From: Ferrimicrobium sp. | Lineage (GTDB): Bacteria > Actinomycetota > Acidimicrobiia > Acidimicrobiales > Acidimicrobiaceae | Direction of reading: 5' to 3' | DNA: 64,000 nt | Assembly: GCF_027319265.1 (NCBI RefSeq) | Contig: NZ_DAHVNP010000028.1 | Coordinates: 62,001-126,000, forward strand | Part shown: positions 27,080-37,000 of the stretch, piece by piece | How positions within the stretch are numbered: the stretch's first letter is position 1 | How the letters are laid out: each line of letters begins with the position of its first letter | Notes under the pieces: generated by a model | The model's input: the letters and a program-made list of their open reading frames with translations, nothing else | What the model was told of the DNA's origin: nothing | Databases searched by the model: none | Made by a program: the position numbers and the translations under genes

Positions 27080-27178
27080 CGACTAACGAAGGATCCATCG
27101 CTCAAAGGCACACGCTGACATTCATAAGAGCCTAGCCGGGTAGCGAGACCATGTCAAGAAGAGAAAGAAACTTGATAC

Positions 27179-27835
27179 CTACAATTGCTCATGATCGAAT
27201 CGCTTGCGCTCTGCGAGGCGTGCACCAAGGGCCGCGGCCTCACTGCGATGACGAACACCAAGCTTCGCGAGAAGGTTGGAGACGTAGTTCTTCACCGTCT
27301 TTTCGGCGAGATAGACCTCAGCCGCAATCTCGCGATTCGTCTTGCCCTCGACGATGAGATCAAAGATCTTGCGCTCCTGCTCCGTCAGGCTCGCCAGGGG
27401 ATCATCAGTACCCTCGCGCAGGCGTTCGAGCAACTTGGTGGTCAACCCTGGATCGATGAGACTCTCTCCAGCTGCAATCCTCTTGATGGAGTTTACGAGT
27501 TCATCAACCTTGATCTTCTTCAGGAGATAACCGGACGCTCCCGCCATGATCGCGGAAAAGAGCGCCTCGTCATCGGAGAATGAGGTCAACATCACGCACC
27601 GGAGCTCTGGAGCCATCGATCGAAGGTCGCGACAGAGGCTGATACCGTCGCCATCACCGAGCCTGACATCTAAGAGTGCCACGTCAGCCTCGACGAGCCC
27701 AAAGCGCTCCAGTGCTTCCTTGACCCCCCCGGCCTCTCCGACCACCTCGATCTCTGGATCATTGGAGAGAAGGGCTACGATGCCACGCCGTACCACTTCG
27801 TGATCTTCAACGATGAAGAGTCGTATCATCGTCAT
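27179..27835 (-). CDS. NarL/DevR-type response regulator
   Basis: 218 residues. The receiver domain (1-120) has the acidic pocket D11 and the phospho-acceptor D56 in LLDVRLG, plus the conserved Lys in YLLKKIK. The LuxR-type HTH (about 148-205) includes TVKNYVSNLLAKLGVRHRSEAA, very close to the DNA-recognition helix of DevR/DosR, the mycobacterial hypoxia and dormancy regulator. No sensor kinase gene is adjacent. It follows a universal stress protein gene by 42 bp on the same strand, a classic DosR-regulon partner. A hypoxia or redox role is inferred from that. Confidence 0.9.
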   Translation of the reverse strand: MTMIRLFIVEDHEVVRRGIVALLSNDPEIEVVGEAGGVKEALERFGLVEADVALLDVRLGDGDGISLCRDLRSMAPELRCVMLTSFSDDEALFSAIMAGASGYLLKKIKVDELVNSIKRIAAGESLIDPGLTTKLLERLREGTDDPLASLTEQERKIFDLIVEGKTNREIAAEVYLAEKTVKNYVSNLLAKLGVRHRSEAAALGARLAERKRFDHEQL

Positions 27836-27877
27836 ACCCTATCCGCCATTTCGCGACCTGGCATCTCCGCGCATCGT

Positions 27878-28306
27878 CTAGCTACGAACGATCACAACAG
27901 GTACCGGACAGTGATGGACCAGTTGATCACTGACACTGCCGAGCATCAGGGCCTGGAAACCACCATGCCCACGGGCACCCACAACCACCAGATCCGCCTT
28001 CTCGGCATGCTCGATAATCCGAGAAGCGGCGTTGCCGCTCTCCAGGGCGGTCGTTACCTTCACCCCGGAATGCGTCTTGGCGGCAACCTCAGCCGCCTCA
28101 GCCAAGAGCGCGTTACCTGTCGCCTCAAATTCACCGATGACCGACTCTGAGAGCCCAAAACCGTAGTCTGGCTCAGTCCACGCATAGACGATCACCAGCT
28201 CAGCCCCACGCAGCTCTGCTTCGGCGAGGGCAAACTCCAATGCCGGCTTCGCCATGGTAGAACCATCATAACCCAATACCACCCGATCATAACCCTTGCC
28301 AGACAT
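27878..28306 (-). CDS. Universal stress protein, ATP-binding UspA type
   Basis: 142 residues. A single Usp domain with the N-terminal VVLGYDGS and the ATP-binding signature G-A-R-G-H-G-G-F-x5-G-S-V-S near residue 115-130. ATP-binding Usps act in survival during growth arrest and hypoxia. It is the first gene of a probable two-gene operon with the DevR-like regulator. I looked for a DosR-type palindrome upstream and did not find a convincing one. Confidence 0.92.
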   Translation of the reverse strand: MSGKGYDRVVLGYDGSTMAKPALEFALAEAELRGAELVIVYAWTEPDYGFGLSESVIGEFEATGNALLAEAAEVAAKTHSGVKVTTALESGNAASRIIEHAEKADLVVVGARGHGGFQALMLGSVSDQLVHHCPVPVVIVRS

Positions 28307-28514
28307 CTCTCTCCTTCACGTCCAAACGACCATGCCACGCACTCACCCACCGCTCAACCTGTCGGCAACGGCGATCCGTGTGCGAACAACCACTAGCACC
28401 AATACTAAGCGACACTCTAGTAACGAAGAACATCCTGCTCCTAGAGTCATAGGTCACTGATTCCTCTGACAATACTCCTTAACTTCTGACTATTTTCGAC
28501 CGAGAGTGGAGAAA

Positions 28515-28551
28515 GGCTCACCAACGAATCAGCGTGGAATCGAGGTGAGCC
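28515..28551. repeat. Inverted repeat, 8-bp stem
   Basis: ggctcacc and ggtgagcc flank a 21-base loop. It lies 20 bp upstream of a much stronger hairpin. Confidence 0.6.
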
Positions 28552-28571
28552 GAACTCCTACTCCACCCCAC

Positions 28572-28606
28572 GACCCAGATGGCGCCCACCACACGCCATC
28601 TGGGTC
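28572..28606. repeat. Perfect 13-bp hairpin
   Basis: gacccagatggcg pairs perfectly with cgccatctgggtc across a 9-base loop. There is no T-run on either side, so it does not look like a standard terminator. Confidence 0.75.
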
Positions 28607-28875
28607 TCGCAATTCAAGCAAATCACTACCCTCCTCGTTCTCCAGTAGCCCACCTACGTGGGAGTCCTCACACAACTGCACCAGCACGCGACGTATCCCC
28701 CGCCTTCGCCCCATACCCTCGGCGCCATCCTTACAGGACAATCGCTCCTAGCTCGCAAATTACCTATCCCCGCTATCCATGAGTTCGCCCACTCGAACTC
28801 TCACGCACTAGCTGGCAATCCTAGGTCCCAAACCAGGTAATCTGGGGCGTTCCTACAACGCGTCGCGCAGTCGAT

Positions 28876-28907
28876 CATTATCCCACCATGCTCGCTAGCA
28901 TGGTGGG
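28876..28907 (+). promoter_or_regulatory. -10 box and start-codon hairpin of the MFS gene
   Basis: CATTAT (28876-28881) lies six bases before the ATG at 28888, the spacing of a leaderless transcript; no ribosome site is visible. The ATG sits inside a perfect 11-bp hairpin (28882-28892 with 28897-28907, loop cgct), and the alternative ATG at 28900 is in its other arm. Confidence 0.5.
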
Positions 28908-30207
28908 GGTGCAGCCACACTCCCACCGACGAGTCACCGAACGGTCGAAGGTCTGGCTCGCAAACTACTTCGACGCCAGCTCCCCGCTTGGCATACTCCG
29001 TCGTATCCATGCACTCTCGATTTCATCGGATACTCTCATGACCGTCGCCCTCGCGGGTTCGCTCTTCTTCTCGATCTCACCTGATGAAGCGCGCTCAAAG
29101 GTAACCCTCTACCTCCTCTTCACGATGGCGCCGTTTGCGGTGTTAGCACCGTTAATCTCTCCTCTCATCGACCGTGGTCCAAGAGTCCGGCGCATCGTCG
29201 TCATCGTCTCGGGTATCGTCCGCTTCGTCGGCGTCTTTCTCATGATCTTCGAGCTACGATCGCTACTCCTCTTTCCGCTCGCACTCATGAATCTGGTCGC
29301 CTCGAAGGCCTACCTTGTCTCAAAGTCATCGCTGATCCCAGAGCTCCTCGACTCTGATTCGCGATCCCAGCTCGGGAGTCTGGTCAAGACCAACGCCAAT
29401 ATCACCCTATTAGCAGCCATCGCTGGCGCCATCGCCGGTGTGGTCGGTGCGGGAATCTTAAAGACCCCCTTTCTCGGGGCCCACTACGACCTCATTGTCG
29501 AGCTCATTCCCCTCAGCCTGTTCATCTATGAATCTCGTGCACTGATCAAACACTTACCGGTTCGCACACCAGACCAACCGCGAAACAAGACGACCAAGAA
29601 ACGTCGACCCAGCGGGCCCGCCTATGCTCAGACGCTGACGCTTTCACTCCTTATGAGCGTGCTACGCGGACAGGTAGGCTTCTTCGTCTTTCTCTTGGCC
29701 TTCGCGTTGAAAGGGGCGCACAGCCCAACCTGGCTCTACGGAGCTGCCTTAGCCGCGAGCGCACTCGGTTCGGCCCTCGCGACCCAGTTGACACCCCTTG
29801 TTCGACGCAAACTCGGTGAGACCACCATCGTGATACTGGGAACCATCGCCATTGTGGCCGTTGCCTTTGTCGCGGCAACCCTCCACATCGGTATCGCAGG
29901 AGCGATTCTGATCGCTTTTGTCCTCGGTGTCGCCGCAGGCGGCGCAAAGATCGCCTTCGACGCCAGCGTCCAGACCTCCATGGCCAAACACGAATATGGG
30001 AGGCTCTTTGCTCGCTACGAGTCCTACTTTCAACTCTCTTGGGTCCTCGGCGCCTTCGTTGCCACCCTAGCAAATCTCACCCTCGGCGACGGAGAGGCCT
30101 TCCTCGGCGCAACGGCGATATTAGCTCTCGCCTCCTATATCATCGCAATCTCCGCACTTCGGCACTCCGGAGAGGAGCCAAGTGCCGAGGACCCCGAGTG
30201 GCAATGA
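28888..30207 (+). CDS. Major facilitator superfamily transporter
   Basis: 439 residues with about twelve hydrophobic segments and a basic central loop (PVRTPDQPRNKTTKKRRPSG). The fold is MFS-like, with two six-helix halves (TLMTVALAGSLFFSISPDEARSKVTLYLLFTMAPFAVLAPLI at the start, then the second half from LSLLMSVLRGQVGFFVFLLAF). The substrate is not recognisable. The start may be 28888 or 28900. It is followed 29 bp later by the HEAT-repeat gene on the same strand. Confidence 0.8.
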   Translation: MLASMVGVQPHSHRRVTERSKVWLANYFDASSPLGILRRIHALSISSDTLMTVALAGSLFFSISPDEARSKVTLYLLFTMAPFAVLAPLISPLIDRGPRVRRIVVIVSGIVRFVGVFLMIFELRSLLLFPLALMNLVASKAYLVSKSSLIPELLDSDSRSQLGSLVKTNANITLLAAIAGAIAGVVGAGILKTPFLGAHYDLIVELIPLSLFIYESRALIKHLPVRTPDQPRNKTTKKRRPSGPAYAQTLTLSLLMSVLRGQVGFFVFLLAFALKGAHSPTWLYGAALAASALGSALATQLTPLVRRKLGETTIVILGTIAIVAVAFVAATLHIGIAGAILIAFVLGVAAGGAKIAFDASVQTSMAKHEYGRLFARYESYFQLSWVLGAFVATLANLTLGDGEAFLGATAILALASYIIAISALRHSGEEPSAEDPEWQ

Positions 30208-30236
30208 TCAACGGTTTTGCGAGCTAACCCGCCCCG

Positions 30237-30965
30237 GTGAACTACTCGCCCATGGATGCACAAGCTCCACCCACCGATCGCCACTCGACGCTAGCAACCA
30301 CCATCGACGAGCTCGACCAGCACGCACGTCTCCATCATGAAAACACCGCCCCGGCACGTGAGAAGCGACAAGCTGCCGGTGCACTCCGCGCTCAGTGCAC
30401 CTTGGCCGAGGTCAAATGGTTGGTAGCTCATCCAAGCCCGAATGCACGAGAGCTCGCCGCACAACTCGCTCCCGAGCTGGCAGTATCACATCGCCCGGTG
30501 GTCATGGAATTACTGTGCCGGCTCGCCGATGATAGCAACTGGGAGGTCAGGGAGTGGGCGGCTGAAGGCATCGCCACTGCGCTCGACGGTTTGGTCGCGG
30601 CGACCCGTAGAGCTGAACTCGCCAAACTCCTCGGTGACACCAACCCCTGCCTCCTCCGCGCTGGTATTGTTGCAAGTGGTTACCTCGCCGCGCGACTCAC
30701 CTGCGAAGAGGCTCGAACTCTTCTCACGCTGCTCTTCGATCACGATCGTGAACGTGATCCCTACGTTCGCAAAAACCTCTTTCCCTTCGCCATTGGCTCC
30801 TACTTTGTGCCCGTTCACCCAGAGTGCGTAATCGCGACCGTCAAAGAGCGCCTTCCAACGGCCGATCCAAACCAGACCGCCTCCTGGCGGCTCATTCTCA
30901 AAGCAAAGGCAGCTCAATCGTTACCAGAGCTTCGAGTGCTCCTTGATAACGCAGAACACCATTAA
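30237..30965 (+). CDS. HEAT-repeat protein (AlkD-like fold)
   Basis: 242 residues from a GTG (an ATG at 30252 is also possible). Helical repeats dominate: LAEVKWLVAHPSPNARELAAQLAPEL, VVMELLCRLADDSNWEVREWAAEGI, RAELAKLLGDTNPCLLRAGIVAS, and DPYVRKNLFPFAIGSYF. The pattern resembles the HEAT-like solenoid of DNA alkylation repair and other scaffold proteins. The AlkD catalytic residues cannot be verified by eye, so an enzyme role is not claimed. It is likely co-transcribed with the MFS gene. Its stop codon is part of a terminator hairpin. Confidence 0.75.
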   Translation: MNYSPMDAQAPPTDRHSTLATTIDELDQHARLHHENTAPAREKRQAAGALRAQCTLAEVKWLVAHPSPNARELAAQLAPELAVSHRPVVMELLCRLADDSNWEVREWAAEGIATALDGLVAATRRAELAKLLGDTNPCLLRAGIVASGYLAARLTCEEARTLLTLLFDHDRERDPYVRKNLFPFAIGSYFVPVHPECVIATVKERLPTADPNQTASWRLILKAKAAQSLPELRVLLDNAEHH

Positions 30966-30995
30966 GGGGAAGAACCGAAGCTCTTCCCCTTAATG
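30960..30995. terminator. Bidirectional terminator
   Basis: A perfect 14-bp stem (cattaaggggaaga / tcttccccttaatg) with an 8-base loop lies between the converging HEAT-repeat and giant FN3 genes. Its first arm includes the stop codon of the HEAT-repeat gene. Confidence 0.8.
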
Positions 30996-31016
30996 CCTGT
31001 ACTAGGAGTTCGTACC

Positions 31017-34000
31017 TTACGACGGGAAGACGAATCCGGTCACCATTGGCTTAGCAAGCTTGAGGCTCGCATCTGAACCCTCATAGGGGGCCGAACCAAA
31101 GTTGAAGACTCCACCGTCGGCGGCGAAGAGGTAATACCCCTGTTTGCCATTCACCGTTGGCCCAAAGGCACCACCGATGATCGGGGCGTTCAGCGGGTGA
31201 TCTCCCGTCAGACCAGTAATGCCGTAGGTGTAGGTGCTTCCCTGGAACTGAGCCGAGCCAAGATTGAAGACTCCGCCGTCAGCGGCAATGAGTAGGTAAC
31301 CCGTTCCCTCTGGATCAACCGCAATACCAACGATTGGCGCATTGAGTGGACGAGAACCAGTCAAGCCGGTAAGCCCCAACGAGTACGTGGTGCCATAGAG
31401 ACCAGCTGACCCGAAGTTGAAGACTCCGCCGTCAGCGGCCACCAGGTACAGCCCGTTGCCATTAGGCAGAGCCGCAATGCCAACGATTGGCGCATTGAGC
31501 GGACGAGAACCACTCAGGCCCGTGATGCCGTACTTCGAGACTCCGACGTAGTTGGCCGCGTTACCAAAGGCATAGATGTTGCCCGAATTTGTCGCAACCC
31601 AATAGCCACCACCATCTGGGGTCGAGGCCATGCCAATGACCTTGCCCGAGAGATTGGTGACGTTCCCGAAGGAGTGCGCCGAACCAAAGTCATACACCGT
31701 GCCATTGGACGTCACCATCCAGTACCCATTCGTACCTGCCGGCGCTCCACCAACAACTGCGCCCGTAGCGATGTTCTCCCCTGGGAGAGAGTTGTCATAC
31801 GGTGCCCCATGGTTGAAATACCCACCGTCAGCCGCGATCATCGCATACGGGACCGAGTCTACGACCGACGATGAGGTCGAAGGGGTGACCGACAACGACG
31901 AGGTCGACGGCTCCACTACCGTGACGGTGCGGGTGATCGTGGTCACCCCACCAGGACTGGTGCTCGGTGGAACCACTGCTGGCGCCGTCGGAGTCGCACT
32001 CACCGTCGGATAGGCACTCGCCACCGTCCCTGAGAGAGCTCGTACCTCGAACGAGTACTCAGTACCATTCGTTAGACCCGTCACGTCGGTCACAATCGGG
32101 TTTGTTCCGGTCTCCGTCGAGGGGACCTGGATCCAACCGCTGTCAAAGCCAACGTTTGTCGGACCATACCGGTACTCATAGCCGGTGATCGCGCTCGACG
32201 AATTCCCTTCAGTCGCCTGAGGAATCGAGAGGGAGACCGAGGCGTCCCCTGCCGTCGGAGTAACCACGAGATTCGTCACCTTCGGTGCCGCTGACTCTGG
32301 GATGACCGAGAGGGTGGTCGTTGGACCATTGCCGATCACATTGGTAGCGTAAATGCTCACCGTGTAGTCAGTCCCGTTGGTCAAACTACTCCGACTCAAG
32401 CTCGTCGATGTAGTCGTGCCACTATCGACGACACCCGCACTTGTTGAAACGGTGTAGCTATAACCGGTAATCGAAGTACCTCCACCAGCGGGTGCCGACC
32501 ACTTCATGGAAAAGCCGTCACTCCCCGTCGTCAGCGAAGTTACCGTCACCATGCCAGGCAAACCATAGGGGGTCGCTTCTGCGTGCGGTGGACTACCTTC
32601 GACGAGTTTTCCGCCAGGACCAGTGTTACCCACAAAGCCGGCATAGGCCGTGACTGTGAACTTATATCGATCCCCATTGGTCAGGCCTGTCACCGGAACC
32701 GTGTACATTTGGCCCGTAGGAATCGTTGTCGGCGGCACCACCATGGTCTGGATCGCTCCCCCACTCGTATAATAGGTGATCACATACTGCGGGTTGTACT
32801 CACTCGGTAGCGCGGTGAATCCTACATTGACGGTTCCGCTACGTACTGGTGTGGCACTCACAACCGTGGTCGGGGCGGTACTCGGGAACGGCGTATATGG
32901 AGTGAGACTCGTTCCGGTGGTGGCGACATCCGTTGCCTGGCCAGCCTGGCCTATCTCACCATTCTGGTTGGCAAACGCCACCCACACCTGGTACGACTCG
33001 CCGTTGGTGAGCCCACCCAAGGTGTAGCTCCAGACCCCTTGTGACACGGTGGGATGCGCCACGTTCACCACATGAACGATCCCATCGGATCCCTCATAGT
33101 AGATCACAAGGCTCGTTGGCGTGGCGCCATTGTCAGTCACCGGAGCGTTGACATGCAGCGAGATCTCATGGCTTCCTGGCGTAGCATTGATCGCGCTGGG
33201 AGCCCCAAGACGGCCCACGACCGCAATAGAGTCCGTTTGAGAGCTCACCGAGTCATTGGCACCCGTATTCGCCGAGACATTCGCAGCAACGGTTGTCCCA
33301 TCGGGAATACCTGCAAAGGTATGGGAGTAGATCTCACCGTTGAGACCCTGGAGCACCGCAGATATCGGAACGGTAACGGTCGCGATCGGACTCGGTGAGC
33401 TCCCTTGAATCCCGTTCAAGGAGTACAACGTGATGGTGTACGAGCTCACCTCAGCACTCCCAATCGAGACTGGGGCAGTAAAGTTCACAGTCACGTCATG
33501 AGTCGTCGCCGGAGAGGTCATCGATGGATACGTCGAACCTATTTGCGTGTTCGGCCCTACTTCGGCGATACTTGGCATCACCGGGCCAGAGGACACAAAC
33601 TCGGTCACCTCGTTCGGAGTTCCTTGGGCCTCGCCGTTCATGGCAAAGACCTCGACGGTGTACTCCTGGCCAGCCGTGGCCGCGAAGGCGTACGCGTTGG
33701 CATCATTGGTCGAGACAGGAGCTGCCCCATCGACGCTCACTCGGTAGTCAGTAGCTCCAGAGACGCGGTTCCAGGTAACAAGGACCTGGCCACCCGAGAC
33801 AAGTGCCTTCAATCCAGTGACGGCGTCAGGAGCAACGACTGGGGTTGTCGCCGTATCAGCACCCAGCGTGGCGGCGTGGGACCAGAAGTCATTGCCTGTC
33901 GTCGCGCTAACGACCTGAGCACGTACCGAGACCGTATAGGGGTCACCATCGGTAAGACCGCTGACCTGATAGCTATCGGTTGAGACGTCAAAGGTCTGGG

Positions 34001-37000
34001 AACCCTTGGTCACGGTGTTTGTCAGGGTCACCTGATAGGCCGGAGGGCTACCAAGGGAGTTCCCCCCGAGTTCACTGCTCGTGGGCGCGTCCCACGACAG
34101 CGAGAGACCATTGGTGATGGGGGTCGAGGCCAGATTGAGGGGACCCGAGACCGTTCCAGCTGCCGGAGTGGCGCCGATGCTAGAGGGGTTCGACGCAAAG
34201 CCGTTCCCGTTGAGCGCCACCACGTAGAAGGTATAGGCGGTACCAGGAGTAAGACTCTGGATGGTGTCGGTCAGGTCGCTAGTGGTGGTGGAACCAACCT
34301 TGGCGCCACCTGCGTACCAAGTAACCTGATAGCTCGTGACCGCACCGGAGGCAGTCTGGCTCGCGGAACTCGGTGCCTCCCAGCCCAGGCTTACAGCCGA
34401 AGGACCGATATCGGTCAACGCAAGGTTCCTCACCGGATTCGGAGCCCCGTAGGCGACAAAGGGAGCGGCAAAGGTCGTACCTGACGCACCGGAAGAGGCC
34501 ACTGGCGTGATCTCAACGAAGAGCGTCTGGCCCTCATAGCTTTGGGGAATCGAGAGATTTGCACTATAGGTGCTACCTGACTCGCCCGCCTGCTCTGAGC
34601 CTACAACCAAATTGCCAAAGGCGTCCGAGACGGCGACCTGGTACTGTGTTGATCCAGGACCGGTGAAGCTCACCTTGATGCTGCCAGGTGCATTATTGGT
34701 CACCGATGCATTGCTCACCTCCGTTGAGTACGGAGTCGCTCCAGCGGGTGAGGTACCTGGCATGCCAGCCACACCTGTACCACCAACTCCAGAGTAGGGA
34801 ACCACCGTGGCACTGTAGATATCCGCTGGATTAAGATCGGTCAGGGTGTCGGTATAGGTGGTCACCCCATCGGCGGTGGTTGACGCAACGGCGCTTGCCG
34901 CGACCGTCGTAGATCGAGCCGCATACGAGCCTGCGGTGAGGTTGATCACAAAGCTCTTGGGCATTGCATACCCATCACCGGCTTGCACCTGCCAGCTGAT
35001 GTTAAGAGCGCCGGTCTCAGAGTCAGTGGCCTGCAGGTTCACATTCTCGACGGGAGACGTCGCTAAGTTCTGTGCCTCAGCCTCATTCCCCGAGTAGACC
35101 GTCGGCCCATAGATCACCGGGCCATTGGCACCCTCCAAGAGGGTCGTAACACCAATCGAATAGGTATCCGCCTCGTTCAGGTCAGTGAAGACAGTACTCG
35201 TGGTCGTGACCGTTACCGGAGCACCGACTGCAACGTTGGCTGTGGTGCCGTCCTTGTACAGCTGGACCTGATACCCCGTTACGCTCAAGCCATTCGTTGA
35301 CCCTGCGGTAGGGGGTTCCCAGCTCGCGCTCATCGACGGCATAGAACTTGTCGACCCAGGGGCGAGCACGATATTCGAGACACCGGCACTCATGCCCTGG
35401 TTCATAGTCAGGTTTCCCGCCAAGGTGGCACTGGCACCTAGTGCATCATTGGTGGGGCCATTGACATAGACAGGCATCACCGTAATGCCGTAGGTATAAC
35501 CAGCGATCAACCCGTCAACAAGCACCGAGCAATTACCCTGCGTGCAGTCGAAGGCGGCGACGTTCGAGGAGGCTCCGGTGGTTCCAGAGGCCGGGAAGTA
35601 CGCGGTAGCTGCGGGAACACCGTTGGTGCCGGTGGCCACCACGTCATAGCCCTTGATATTCCATCCAGGTGAGGTGGAGCCTGTCGGTGCAACGAAGCTG
35701 AGGCTCGCCATCGTTGGACTACCGTTTTGATCATTCACAACAGTCGCCGCGATGTTGCTCACACCAGGCAGCTCAAGCGCGGAGTCGGTCACCGTACCCG
35801 GCATAGGGGATGAACTCGCACTGCCAACGGCGCTCCCATCCAACGAGTAGTTCGCGATTACAGTGACGTTGAGGTTCTGGCCCACCCCAAAGAGTAGCGA
35901 GCTGCTGGAACTCTGCAACGTCTCGCTAAACGTGCTCGTCGAGTTCGCAAAGGGTCCATAGGTGTAGCTCTTTCCGGTCGCCTGGTTCGATACCTTGATC
36001 GAGTAGGTAGCGCTGAGACCCGATGGGTTAGTAGCCTGGGGCGTCTGGCCAGCAACAGTGAGCTCGAGTGCGCCACCCGTGCTTGAGAAGCCCAACGAGC
36101 TGATCGAGGGTTGTGGCAACGCCGCATAGGTCGTGGCAAGACCGGGCAGCGTCGCCGATCCAACGAAGGTGCCAGAGGTGGCCCCATAAAGTGGGTATCG
36201 CGCGAGGACGATGACTCCATACTCGGTGCCCGGCACCAAGCCAGTCAGCGTCGTGGAGGTAACCGCACTGTGGGTCGCTGGTGCGATCCCAACGACGGTC
36301 TTGAGGCTGCTCAGCAGCATCACTGGATTCGTCGCGGTGGACTCAAGCGCGTTCAGCGGAGCATAGAGCAGCGTATAGGAGCTCGGAGCGATCGAACCGG
36401 TGCCATCCGAGAGCGGAATCGACGGCGAAGCATCCCAGCTGACGTTTAAGGCAGGAGAGCCGTTTGCGTACTCCGTCTTCATACTCGGTGCGGTGAGCGA
36501 TAGGAGTGACTGGGTAGGCATATACAGTGAGTCACTCGCCGATGCGCCAACGGTCGTTTGGCTCGCCTCAGCGGTGTCGGTATAATTGGCATAGACGAGG
36601 GCTTCGTAGGTGGTGGCACTTGCGAAACCACTCGTGATGCCTGCTGGAATAGCGAGGTTGTAAGCCGTCGAGGTACCGGAGGCACCGACACTGTTATCGA
36701 CCCAGTAGACGTTGGCGTTGTTGGTGGGGTCGACGATCTCTACCGTGAAGCCATTCAACGCATAGCCTGAGGGAACATCCTTAGTCGTTGGGCCAGTCCA
36801 GCTCACGGTCCCACCGAGATCCTGAGACATCGCAAAGACGACATTTTGTGGCCCAGGGAGCTGGGCTTGATTGGTGATCATGATCGTCGAGGGGTTGGAG
36901 TTCGAGATACCAACCTCACTCGAGCCGTTGTAGAAGGTGGCCTCGACGGTTGCGGTGACGGTGTCACCGACGACCATGGGGAACTCATTGGAACTCACGG

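Larger units (their letters stand above)
28307..28881. other. Intergenic stretch with two strong inverted repeats
   Basis: About 575 bp without a supported gene, between the divergent usp and MFS genes. It contains two hairpins at 28515-28551 and 28572-28606 (listed separately) and is otherwise featureless to me. A loose promoter-like pair (CTGACA at 28466 and TATTTT at 28491) precedes them on the plus strand, so a small RNA starting near 28500 is possible but unproven. Confidence 0.5.

Noticed and set aside
28307-28460. Possible DosR-box upstream of the universal stress protein gene
   Set aside because: No palindrome close to the GGGACT...AGTCCC core could be found.
31083-31600. Near-identical DNA segments that could be read as a repeat array
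   Set aside because: They are in-frame coding repeats of the giant protein's C-terminus, not an independent array or CRISPR.
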